Source: Herbidospora sakaeratensis (GTDB taxonomy: Bacteria; Actinomycetota; Actinomycetes; Streptosporangiales; Streptosporangiaceae). From it: DNA of 64,000 nucleotides. Position 1 is the stretch's first letter; every line of letters begins with the position of its first letter. Below are positions 7,018 through 14,852 of the stretch, piece by piece. The notes beneath the pieces are model-generated. The model was not told the DNA's origin and ran no database searches. It saw only the letters and a program-made list of their open reading frames with translations. A program made the position numbers and the translations under genes. Location: assembly GCF_001570525.1 (NCBI RefSeq), contig NZ_BBXC01000007.1, positions 1,000,679 through 1,064,678 of the forward strand. Direction: 5' to 3'.

Positions 7018-9849
7018 GTGGTTGATCGGTTGTTGCTCGACGTCGGCGACGCCGCCTGCCCGCCCGATCCGCCCGACCTCCGGTGGTATCTGGAGGACTA
7101 CCGGCGGGTCCCCTACGGCGTCGGCGCCGCCCGGGGGGCCGAGGTCGCCGCCGCGCTCGCGGAGTGGGGCGAGGCGCTGTTCGCGGCCGTCTTCGCCGCC
7201 GACGACCGGCGGGCGGCCTACGAGGCGGCGCGCGAGGCGGCCGGCCCGGTCGAACTGGTGATGCGGGGCGGCGACCTGCCGTTCGAGCTGCTGCGCGACC
7301 CGGCGCGCGGCCGGTTCCTGGTCCTCGACCAGGTCGCGGTGGTCCGCGCCGCCCCCGGCGCCGAACCCGGCGAACCGGCGGCGGTGCCCGGCGAACGGCT
7401 GCGCGTCCTCTCCGTGGTGACCCGGGGAGAGCAGGCGATCGTCGCCCGCCCGCTGCTCGACCGGCTCGGCGGCGACGTCGACCTCGTCGTGCTGCGCCCG
7501 CCCACCGTGGCGAGGCTCCGCGAGGTGGTGGCCGGGTTCCACGTCGTGCACTTCGACGGCGGCGGCCTGCCCGGACCGGCCGGCGAGGTCGCCGAGGCGC
7601 TCGGGCACGCCGACGTGCCGCTGGTGGTCGCCAACGCCTGCCCGCCCGGGGACGCCGCCGTGCTGGCCGAGGCCGCCGGGTCGGTGGTGGCGCTGCCCCA
7701 CCGCCTTGACGCGGCCGCCGCCGCCGACTTCCTGGCCGCCCTGTACGGCCGCCTGATCGCCGGCGACACCGTCACCGCCGCCGTCACGGCCGGTCGTGAG
7801 CGCCTGGCCGAACGGCCCGAGCGCCCCAGCCTCCGGGGCCCGCTGCGCCTCGACGACTGGCTGGTGCCCGTCCACCACCTGCGCCGCGACGCGCGCTTCC
7901 CCGACCTGCTCGATCCCAAGGGCGACCCCGCCGCCGACCGGGAGGCGTTCGTCGGCCGCGACGACCTCTTCCACGAGCTCGAAGACCACCTCCACCACCG
8001 GCGGGCCGCCGTCCTGCACGGGCCGCCCGGGATCGGGAAGACCGCGCTGGCCGAGGCGTTCGGCCGCTGGTGGGCCCGGACCGGCGGGGCCGAGCCCGGC
8101 GGCGTGGTCCGGCACGCCGCCTCCGGCCCCGACGGCGTCGTCGCGGCCCTCGGCCGGTCCCGCCTCGGCGCCGAGTTCGCCCGCGCGGGCCGCGACCGGC
8201 GCCGCGAGCTGGTGCGGGAGCTCCTCGCCGAACGGCGGCTGCTGCTGATCCTCGACGGCCTCGACGCCCTCGACGGCCTCGACGACGAGGGGCCCGCCGC
8301 CCTGCGCGACCTGGTGGAGGACATCACCGGTTCGGCGGGCGGCGCGGTGCTGATCACCAGCCGCGCCCCGGAGACCCGGCTCGGCGACCTGCCCCGGATC
8401 GAGGTGGCCGGACTGAACGCCGACGACGCCACCGGCTACGCCGACCGGCTGCTCGCCGCCGTCCCCGGCGCGGCGGCGCGCCGCCAGCGGTGGCTCTTCT
8501 CCGACCTGATGGCGGCCCTGGCCGGGCACCCCCTCGCCATGCGGCTGACCCTGCCCCGGCTGGCCGACACCGAGCCCGAGGAACTGCTCGACGCCCTGCG
8601 CCACCGGGGGCTCGGCCGCGACCTGCTCGGCGCGGGCGTGCACCACGCCCTCACCTACCTGTCGGCCGACGAGCGGCGGCGGCTGGGCGCCGCGGCCCTG
8701 TTCCCGGGGGTGGTGATCACCGACGTGCTGGCCGTGTTGTCGCGGTTCTGGTCGGCCCCCGACGCCTTCCGCGGCCTCGGCCCGGCGGCCTGGCGCGCGG
8801 AGCTCGACCGGGCCGTCGCGACCGGCCTGCTCACCCGGGTGCGCGTCAGCACCGAGACCGCCCACGGCCTGGGCACCGGCCCGGCGCTGGCCATGGCCCT
8901 CGGCATGTACGCCGTCCACCCGGCCCTGCGCCCCTACCTGGTCGAGGAGTGGCGGGCGGCCGGTCAGCGCGCCTTCGACCAGGAGTACGCCACCACCCGG
9001 TTCGCCCTGCTGGAGTCGACCGCCGAGTTCGCCGAACGGCTGCACCGGCAGCTCACCGAGGGCGACGCCGAACTGGCCGCCCGCGTGTTGCGCGTCCAGT
9101 ACGACAGCCTGGCCGGGGTGTTCGGCGCGGCCCTCGACGGCCGCCAGTGGGGCACCGCGCAGCGCATCGCCACGGTGCTCACCGCGCGCTGGTCGGACGA
9201 CCTCGACGACGACGCGCGCGAGTGGACCGCCCGGGGCCGCCGCGCCCTGGAGTTCGCCGGCGGCATCGCCCCGGCCCTCGACGGCCCCGCCGGGGAGTTG
9301 TGGTTCTCCCTGGTGGCCGGCGACGCCGAACGCCACCTCGCCGTCGGCCGCCTGGCCGAGGCCGGCCGCGCCTACCGCGACCTGCTCGCGGCGCTGCCGC
9401 AGCGGCCCCCCGGCGCGCAGCTGGCCGCCGTCCAGCACCAGCTCGGGCGGGTGGCCGAGGAGCGGGCGGAGTGGGACGAGGCCGAGGAGTGGTACCGCAC
9501 CTCCCTGGCCACCGGCGAGGAGATCGACTACCGGCCGGTCATGGCCGGCAGCTGCCACGGCCTCGGCCGGGTGGCCTTCGAACGCGGGCGGCTCGACGAG
9601 GCCGACCGGTGGTTCCGCCGGTCGCTGGACGCCAACGGGCGTCTCGGCGACCGGCGGATGACGACCGCCACCTGTCGCCAGCTGGTGAGGGTGGCCGTGG
9701 CGCGGGGCGACGCGGACGCCGCGATCGACTGGCTCGTGCGCTGCGTCGCCCCGGCCGGGCCCGGCGAGATCGCCGACCGGTGGCGGGAGATCACCGGCGA
9801 GCCGGTCCCGCCCTTGATCCACGACCTGGTGGCCGAAGAAGGAGGCTAG
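7018..9849 (+). CDS. CHAT-like domain / STAND (NB-ARC) ATPase / TPR protein
   Basis: A 943-residue signalling protein starting at GTG 7018 after GGGGAGA. Residues 20-215 resemble a CHAT (caspase-HetF-associated TPR) protease domain, with the conserved LRWYLEDY and LPFELLRDP blocks and a LVVANACPPG block carrying Cys208. The usual GHG block reads VVHFDGGG (residues 176-183), so the histidine expected to be catalytic is replaced by glycine. Residues 310-600 are a STAND ATPase with FVGRDDLFHEL, Walker A GPPGIGKT (335-342) and Walker B LLLILDGLDAL. The C-terminal third holds TPR-like repeats. Such proteins act as ligand-triggered oligomeric switches in defence or cell-death systems; here the protease part may be a scaffold only. 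Its stop shares a CTAG with the convergent binding-protein gene. Confidence 0.85.
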   Translation: MVDRLLLDVGDAACPPDPPDLRWYLEDYRRVPYGVGAARGAEVAAALAEWGEALFAAVFAADDRRAAYEAAREAAGPVELVMRGGDLPFELLRDPARGRFLVLDQVAVVRAAPGAEPGEPAAVPGERLRVLSVVTRGEQAIVARPLLDRLGGDVDLVVLRPPTVARLREVVAGFHVVHFDGGGLPGPAGEVAEALGHADVPLVVANACPPGDAAVLAEAAGSVVALPHRLDAAAAADFLAALYGRLIAGDTVTAAVTAGRERLAERPERPSLRGPLRLDDWLVPVHHLRRDARFPDLLDPKGDPAADREAFVGRDDLFHELEDHLHHRRAAVLHGPPGIGKTALAEAFGRWWARTGGAEPGGVVRHAASGPDGVVAALGRSRLGAEFARAGRDRRRELVRELLAERRLLLILDGLDALDGLDDEGPAALRDLVEDITGSAGGAVLITSRAPETRLGDLPRIEVAGLNADDATGYADRLLAAVPGAAARRQRWLFSDLMAALAGHPLAMRLTLPRLADTEPEELLDALRHRGLGRDLLGAGVHHALTYLSADERRRLGAAALFPGVVITDVLAVLSRFWSAPDAFRGLGPAAWRAELDRAVATGLLTRVRVSTETAHGLGTGPALAMALGMYAVHPALRPYLVEEWRAAGQRAFDQEYATTRFALLESTAEFAERLHRQLTEGDAELAARVLRVQYDSLAGVFGAALDGRQWGTAQRIATVLTARWSDDLDDDAREWTARGRRALEFAGGIAPALDGPAGELWFSLVAGDAERHLAVGRLAEAGRAYRDLLAALPQRPPGAQLAAVQHQLGRVAEERAEWDEAEEWYRTSLATGEEIDYRPVMAGSCHGLGRVAFERGRLDEADRWFRRSLDANGRLGDRRMTTATCRQLVRVAVARGDADAAIDWLVRCVAPAGPGEIADRWREITGEPVPPLIHDLVAEEGG

Positions 9850-11117
9850 GCGGGCGGGGGAACCTGGTACTCCTTGGCCAGGTCGGAGATCGTGTGCTCC
9901 TTGAAGATCACCGATCCGCCGATCGCGGCCTTGTCGGGCTTCACGATGTACGTCGACAACGACGCCGGCTTGTCGTAGACGGAGAAGTCCTGCGGGGTGC
10001 CGCCGAAGCCGCCGTCCCAGGCCGTCTGGGTCCGGTGGGCCTTGATGATGCCCTCGCGGCTCAGGTCCTTGGCCGCGCACGCGGCCTTCAGGGTGTCGCC
10101 GATGATGACGGCCTGCGTGTAGCCCGAGGCCACGCCGGAATCGAGCGGCTCACCGGGGAACTTCGCCTCGTAGTCCTTGATGAGCTTCTCGTACACCGGT
10201 AGCGGGGCCGAGATGGGCGCCCCGGCCGTGGCCACGTAGTAGTCCTTGAGCAGCGCGGGCGCGGCGGGCGTGTCGAGCAGCAGCGGGCTGTAGGCCGAGT
10301 TGCTGCCGACGAAGGGCACGTCGAGGCCCGAGGCGAGCGCCACGCCGACCAGCGAGGCGGCCTGGCGGGGGCCGACCGAGACGAGGATCGCGTTCACGCC
10401 GGCCTTCTTGAAGGCGGTCGCCTGGGCGGTCATGTCCTGGTCGGTGGCCTTGATCTTCTGCTCGACCAGTTCGAGGCCGACCTTCTCCGAGGCGAACTTC
10501 GAGCCGTTGAGCGCGCTCTCGCCGTAGTCGCCCTCGAAGTACAGGTGCCCGATCTTGTCGCCGGACTTGAGGCCCTTCTCCTTCGTCAGGAAGTCGACGG
10601 CGTTGATCATGTCGACGTCGTAGGTCGTGCCGGTGACCTGGATCGCGTCGCTGCCGAGCAGGCTGGTCGCCCACGCGTTCGGGAGCGTGAGGATCTTGTC
10701 GGCGGTGATCTTCTCCTTCAGCGCCGTCACCATCGGCGAGCCGATGAACTGCGGGATCGCGGCGGTGCGCGGCGCGACCTCCGCGTAGGCCGCCATCGCC
10801 TTCTGGACGTCGTACCCGTGGTCGCGGACCACCGTCTCGATGGTCCGCCCGCAGATCCCCCCGGCGGCGTTGAGCTGCTCGAAGTACATCTGCTGGGCCT
10901 GCGTGACGCTCTTGCCGAGCGAGGCGTAGGGCCCGGTCAGGTCGGTCAGCAGGCTCAGCGTGATCGTGGTCTCGGTGACGCCCGCGCCGGTCTTCACGCC
11001 GTCGCCGCCCGTCGCGGTGGCCGGGGCCGCCCCGCCGGTGGCCTTGTCGCTGGCGCAGGCCGACACGGCGAGCGCCAGGGCCGCGATGACGACCGCGGCC
11101 TTCCTGTCAGGGGACAT
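9846..11117 (-). CDS. LIV-type substrate-binding lipoprotein (system 2)
   Basis: A 423-residue extracytoplasmic binding protein for the minus-strand LIV operon. It begins at ATG 11117 behind an AGGAG. The N-terminus MSPDRKAAVVIAALALAVSAC is a lipoprotein signal with lipobox VSAC, followed by a low-complexity Ala/Thr/Gly linker. The Peripla_BP_6 fold is clear from ITLSLLTDLTGPYASLGKSV, the NAAGGICGRTIETVVRDHGY segment and the VGPRQAASLVGVALASGLD segment. The start overlaps the livM end by 11 bases, so it is the last gene of a livF-livG-livH-livM-SBP operon. It differs clearly from the plus-strand binding protein, suggesting a different ligand. Confidence 0.92.
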   Translation of the reverse strand: MSPDRKAAVVIAALALAVSACASDKATGGAAPATATGGDGVKTGAGVTETTITLSLLTDLTGPYASLGKSVTQAQQMYFEQLNAAGGICGRTIETVVRDHGYDVQKAMAAYAEVAPRTAAIPQFIGSPMVTALKEKITADKILTLPNAWATSLLGSDAIQVTGTTYDVDMINAVDFLTKEKGLKSGDKIGHLYFEGDYGESALNGSKFASEKVGLELVEQKIKATDQDMTAQATAFKKAGVNAILVSVGPRQAASLVGVALASGLDVPFVGSNSAYSPLLLDTPAAPALLKDYYVATAGAPISAPLPVYEKLIKDYEAKFPGEPLDSGVASGYTQAVIIGDTLKAACAAKDLSREGIIKAHRTQTAWDGGFGGTPQDFSVYDKPASLSTYIVKPDKAAIGGSVIFKEHTISDLAKEYQVPPPA

Positions 11118-12207
11118 GCGGACTCCTGGTTTCTGGTGAGGGGGAGGGAGGGGAGAGGGGCAGCCGCAGGCGCGGCGGTCGGATACGGATTTTCCTGATC
11201 AGCCCGAGGAGGCCGCCCGGCAGGAACAGCACGACCGTCACGACGGCCGCGCCGTAGAGGATGCGGGCGGCTTCGGCGGGGGAGACACCCCCCGGCGTCC
11301 CCGGGGCGGCCACCAGCGGGATCGAGTCGCTGTACTTGGTGAGCAGCTGCGGCAGCAGGGAGACGAACAGCGCGCCGAGGACCGCGCCGCCGACCGAGCC
11401 CAGGCCGCCGATGACGATCATGGCCAGGTAGTCGAGGGAGAGCAGCACGCCGAAGTACTCGGGCACCGTCCGCTGGAAGACCAGGGCGAGCAGGACGCCG
11501 GCGAGGCCGCCGTACATGCTGGAGAGCACGAAGACCCCGGCCCGGTACCGCGCGACCGGCACCCCCATCACGCCGGCCGCGATCTCGTGGTCGCGGATGG
11601 TGTTCATGGCCCGGCCGGGGCGGCCCTTGAGCACGCCCTGGGCGAAGGCCATCGACAGCGCCACCAGGACGAGCCCGAGGAACCACAACCGTTCCAGGGT
11701 GCCGAACGGCACCTGGAGCACGATCAGCTCCGGGGTGTCGCCGAAGGAGAAGCCGAACAGGTCGAGCTCCGGCACCGCCCGGCCGTTGAAGCCGCCGGTC
11801 AGGTGCTCGGCGTTGAACAGCACGTGCTGGCCGCCGAAGATCAGCGCGAACGTGGCGATGCCCAGGTAGGCGCCCTTGAGCCGCCCCGCGATCGGGCTGA
11901 ACAACCCCCCGGCGACGCCCGCGACGAGCACCGCCAGCACGGCCGCGATCCCGGTCGGCAGGCCCAGCCCGCCCAGCCGCTCGGTCGGCTCGGCGGAGAA
12001 GAACACGTACGCGTAGGCCCCGACCGCCAGGAAGAACGCGTGGCCCATCGACAACTGGCCGGTCGCCCCGGTCAGCAGGTTGATGCCGATCGCGCCGATG
12101 GCCGCCGACATCGCGAACAGCCCGGTCTGCAGCCAGAACCCGTCGAGGTAGAACGGCACCAGGCAGAGCACCGCCGCCACACCGGTCCAGGCGAGGTACC
12201 TATACAC
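11107..12207 (-). CDS. livM: Branched-chain amino acid ABC transporter permease LivM (system 2)
   Basis: A 366-residue multi-pass permease starting at GTG 12207. LivM landmarks are INLLTGATGQLSMGHAFFLAVGAY near the N-terminus, the cytoplasmic loop MNTIRDHEIAAGVMGVPVARYR and AMIVIGGLGSVGGAVLGALFV. The C-terminal tail, rich in Pro, Ser and Arg after the last helix (GGLLGLIRKI), is longer than usual and overlaps the binding-protein start by 11 bases. The start overlaps livH by eight bases, consistent with translational coupling. Confidence 0.92.
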   Translation of the reverse strand: MYRYLAWTGVAAVLCLVPFYLDGFWLQTGLFAMSAAIGAIGINLLTGATGQLSMGHAFFLAVGAYAYVFFSAEPTERLGGLGLPTGIAAVLAVLVAGVAGGLFSPIAGRLKGAYLGIATFALIFGGQHVLFNAEHLTGGFNGRAVPELDLFGFSFGDTPELIVLQVPFGTLERLWFLGLVLVALSMAFAQGVLKGRPGRAMNTIRDHEIAAGVMGVPVARYRAGVFVLSSMYGGLAGVLLALVFQRTVPEYFGVLLSLDYLAMIVIGGLGSVGGAVLGALFVSLLPQLLTKYSDSIPLVAAPGTPGGVSPAEAARILYGAAVVTVVLFLPGGLLGLIRKIRIRPPRLRLPLSPPSPSPETRSPHVP

Positions 12208-13090
12208 GGGCCAGCTCCTTCGTCCCGAACAGCCCGGCGGGCCGGATGAGCAGGATCACGAGCATCACCAGGAACGGCGCCACGTCGCCGATGCCGCGGC
12301 CGAGGAACGCCATGTCGTTCTGGTAGCCGCTCATCATCGACTCGGTCACGCCGATGATCAGGCCGCCGACCAGCGCCCCCGTGGTCGAGTCGAGCCCGCC
12401 GAGGATCGCGGCTGGGAACGCCTTCAGCGCGACCAGCGAGGTGCTGCGGTCGAGCCCGGGGGTGGGGAAGACGCACAGGAACAGCGCGGCAACCGCGGCC
12501 AGGCCGCCCGCCACCGCCCACGCGCTCATCGACACCCGGCCGAGGCGCACCCCCATCAGCGCGGCCGTCTCGGCGTCCTCGGCGGCGGCGCGCATCGCGA
12601 CGCCCCAGCCGGTGTACTTGAACGCCAGCAGGAACGCGGTGATCAGCGCCGCCGCCGTCACGAGCGCCACGATCCGGGTCTCGGCCAGGGTCACCCCGCC
12701 GAACCGGACCACCTCGCTGCCCCAGGGGTCGCCCATGGCCAGCACGTCGGTGCCGATCTGCCGGGTCAGCTCGGTCGTGATCACGATGTCGACGCCGATC
12801 GTGACGATCGCGAGCACGCTGTGGGAGGCCACGTTGGCCCGGCGGATCACCAGGAACTCGATGGCCGCGGCGACCAGCGCCGCCGCCGCGACGCCGATCA
12901 GCAGCGCCGCCCAGAAGCCCACCACCGGCCACAACCGGGCCACCAGGTAGCCGCCGGCCAGCAGCAGCGAGGCGTGCGCGAAGTTCACCACCTCGGTCGC
13001 CTTGAAGATGATGACGAAGCCGAGCGCGATGAGCGCGTACACGGCCCCGATGGAGATCCCGTTGACGAGCAGCTCCACGAACGTGGTCAC
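12200..13090 (-). CDS. livH: Branched-chain amino acid ABC transporter permease LivH (system 2)
   Basis: A permease of about 296 residues. GTG 13090 is chosen because it follows a GGAGGG and overlaps the livG stop by four bases (GTGA); longer frames upstream are shadows of livG. MTTFVELLVNGISIGAVYAL, then IFKATEVVNFAHASLLLAGGY, is the LivH N-terminus. The loop MRAAAEDAETAALMGVRLGRVS and the segment AFPAAILGGLDSTTGALVGG are also family hallmarks. It should pair with LivM of the same operon. Confidence 0.92.
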   Translation of the reverse strand: MTTFVELLVNGISIGAVYALIALGFVIIFKATEVVNFAHASLLLAGGYLVARLWPVVGFWAALLIGVAAAALVAAAIEFLVIRRANVASHSVLAIVTIGVDIVITTELTRQIGTDVLAMGDPWGSEVVRFGGVTLAETRIVALVTAAALITAFLLAFKYTGWGVAMRAAAEDAETAALMGVRLGRVSMSAWAVAGGLAAVAALFLCVFPTPGLDRSTSLVALKAFPAAILGGLDSTTGALVGGLIIGVTESMMSGYQNDMAFLGRGIGDVAPFLVMLVILLIRPAGLFGTKELARV

Positions 13091-13881
13091 GTGCCCTCCG
13101 TCCCGAGGTAGGCGCCGATGACGGCGGGGTCGGCCTGCACCTCGGCGGGGCTGCCGTCGGCGATGCGCCTGCCGAAGTCGAGGACGGTGACCCGGTCGGC
13201 CAGCCGCATGACCATGCCCATGTCGTGCTCGACCAGCACGATCGAGATGCCGAGGCTGTCGCGGACCGAGAGGATGAGCTCGGCCATCTCCTGGCGTTCG
13301 CCGCTGTTCATCCCGGCCACCGGCTCGTCGAGGAGCAGCAGCCGGGGCTCCATGCACAGGGCGCGGGCCAGCTCCACCCGCTTCTGCACGCCGTAGGGCA
13401 GCAGCCCGACCGGGAACGCGAGCTTGCCGGTCAGCCCGACGAACTCGGCGATCTCGGCGACCCGCGCGGCGTGCCGCCGTTGCTCCCGCCGGGCGTTCGG
13501 CAGCCGCAGCCCGGCCGAGACGAACCCCGACGAGGTGAGCCGGTGGCGGCCCAGCAGCAGGTTGTCGTGCACCGGCAGCCGGGGCGACAACGCGATGTTC
13601 TGGAATGTCCGGGCCACGCCGAGCGCCGCGATGCGGTGCGGCTTCAGCGTGGTGAGCTCGGCGTCGCCGAACCTGACCGAGCCCGAGGTCGCCTTGTAGA
13701 CGCCCGACAACACGTTGAAGCACGTCGACTTGCCGGCCCCGTTGGGCCCGATGACGGCGTGCACGGTGCCCGGGGCCACGGTGAAGCTCACGGCGTCGAG
13801 GGCGGTGAGCCCGGCGAACCGGACGGTCACGTCGCGGACTTCGAGCGGTTCCATACCGTCCGGTTGGTATGCCGTCGTCAT
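13087..13881 (-). CDS. livG: Branched-chain amino acid ABC transporter ATPase LivG (system 2)
   Basis: A 264-residue ATPase starting at ATG 13881. It has Walker A GPNGAGKST, the LivG-type loop LGVARTFQNIALSPRLPVHDN, signature region LPYGVQKRVELARAL, Walker B LLLLDEPVAGMN and the H-loop VLVEHDMGMV; the C-terminus is DPAVIGAYLG. The start lies one base after the livF stop on the same strand, so the operon runs livF-livG-livH-livM-binding protein. Confidence 0.93.
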   Translation of the reverse strand: MTTAYQPDGMEPLEVRDVTVRFAGLTALDAVSFTVAPGTVHAVIGPNGAGKSTCFNVLSGVYKATSGSVRFGDAELTTLKPHRIAALGVARTFQNIALSPRLPVHDNLLLGRHRLTSSGFVSAGLRLPNARREQRRHAARVAEIAEFVGLTGKLAFPVGLLPYGVQKRVELARALCMEPRLLLLDEPVAGMNSGERQEMAELILSVRDSLGISIVLVEHDMGMVMRLADRVTVLDFGRRIADGSPAEVQADPAVIGAYLGTEGT

Positions 13882-13882
13882 A

Positions 13883-14653
13883 CTACGACCACCTCGACAG
13901 GGTGCGTGTCTCGAGCGCGCCCTCCACGGCGTCGCCGATGCCGAGGTAGCGCCGGCGCACCTCGTCGCTCTCCCTGAGCTCGGCGGCGGTCCCTTCGAGG
14001 ACCACCTCGCCGACCTCCAGGACGTAGGCGTGCGAGGCCAGCGACAGGGCCATCGCCACGTTCTGCTCCACGAGCAGGACCGAGGTGCCCAAACTGTTGA
14101 TCTCCTTGATCGTCTCGGTGATGCGGGCGGCCATCAGCGGGGCCAGCCCCAGGGTGGGCTCGTCGAGCAGCAGCGTCGTCGGCCCGGCCATCAGCGCCCG
14201 CCCGATGGCGAGCATCTGCTGCTCGCCGCCCGACAGCAGCCCGGCCCGTTGCCGCGCCCGCTCCTTCAGGACCGGGAACAGCGCGGCCACCTGGTCGTGC
14301 GCCTTCGCGTAGTCGCGCCGGGACCGTCCCAGGCCGCCCGCCCGCAGGTTCTCCTCCACCGTCATCCGGGCGAACACCCGGCGTCCCTCGGGCACCTGCA
14401 CGACCCCGCGGCCCACCACCGACGCGGCGTCGAGCCCGGTCAGCCGCTGGTCGCCCAGTGTCACGACGCCCTGGCAGCTGCCCCGGTGGAAACGCAGCGT
14501 GCCGGAGATCGCCCGCAGCAGGGTCGACTTGCCCGCGCCGTTCGCCCCGAGCACGGCGACGATCGACCCGGACGGCACCCGCATGGACACCCCGCGCAGC
14601 GCCCGCACCGGCCCGTAGCCCACCACCAGATCGCTGACAGCGAGATCGGCCAT
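13883..14653 (-). CDS. livF: Branched-chain amino acid ABC transporter ATPase LivF (system 2), first gene of operon
   Basis: A 256-residue ATPase. ATG 14653 is chosen because it gives the normal start MADLAVSDLVVGYGPVRALR and follows a TTGGAGG about eleven bases upstream. Walker A is GANGAGKST, the signature LLSGGEQQMLAIGRAL, Walker B TLLLDEPTLGLAP, and the H-loop VLLVEQNVAM. It heads the minus-strand operon and diverges from the PucR gene at 14853. The intervening 200 bases hold two candidate operator structures, so PucR control of this transporter is likely but inferred. Confidence 0.93.
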   Translation of the reverse strand: MADLAVSDLVVGYGPVRALRGVSMRVPSGSIVAVLGANGAGKSTLLRAISGTLRFHRGSCQGVVTLGDQRLTGLDAASVVGRGVVQVPEGRRVFARMTVEENLRAGGLGRSRRDYAKAHDQVAALFPVLKERARQRAGLLSGGEQQMLAIGRALMAGPTTLLLDEPTLGLAPLMAARITETIKEINSLGTSVLLVEQNVAMALSLASHAYVLEVGEVVLEGTAAELRESDEVRRRYLGIGDAVEGALETRTLSRWS

Positions 14654-14721
14654 GACGTGATTCCTCCAAGAGCGTCGGTGGTGCACACCAAACCCCGCGC
14701 TCGCACGGCCGTCCAGAGCAC

Positions 14722-14743
14722 GCGGTGAAGTCGCGGTGAAGTC
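14722..14743. repeat. Tandem 11-bp direct repeat in livF/pucR intergenic region
   Basis: GCGGTGAAGTC occurs twice head to tail (14722-14732 and 14733-14743). It lies about 70 bases upstream of the livF start, in the 200-base region between the divergent livF and PucR genes. One 11-bp helical turn per repeat is typical of activator half-sites arranged on the same face of DNA. Function is inferred. Confidence 0.5.
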
Positions 14744-14773
14744 GCGACCCCTGCCCACTCATGACGCGACCCG

Positions 14774-14791
14774 GTTGTGCAACCGCACAAC
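14774..14791. promoter_or_regulatory. Candidate PucR operator: 7-4-7 inverted repeat
   Basis: GTTGTGC, spacer AACC, then GCACAAC forms a perfect dyad about 120 bases upstream of livF and 60 bases upstream of the PucR start. It is the strongest palindrome in this divergent intergenic region. Binding by the adjacent PucR protein is inferred from position. Confidence 0.5.
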
Positions 14792-14852
14792 GGCGTGTCA
14801 CGAAACGAAACCGAACCTTGTTCCGGAACGGGCCGGGTGGCAGTTTGGGGAG

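Noticed and set aside
6616-10080. 1154-codon open frame on the minus strand
   Set aside because: It is antisense to the CHAT-STAND gene, has an Arg/Pro/Gly/His-rich translation with no domains, and arises from the extreme GC content.
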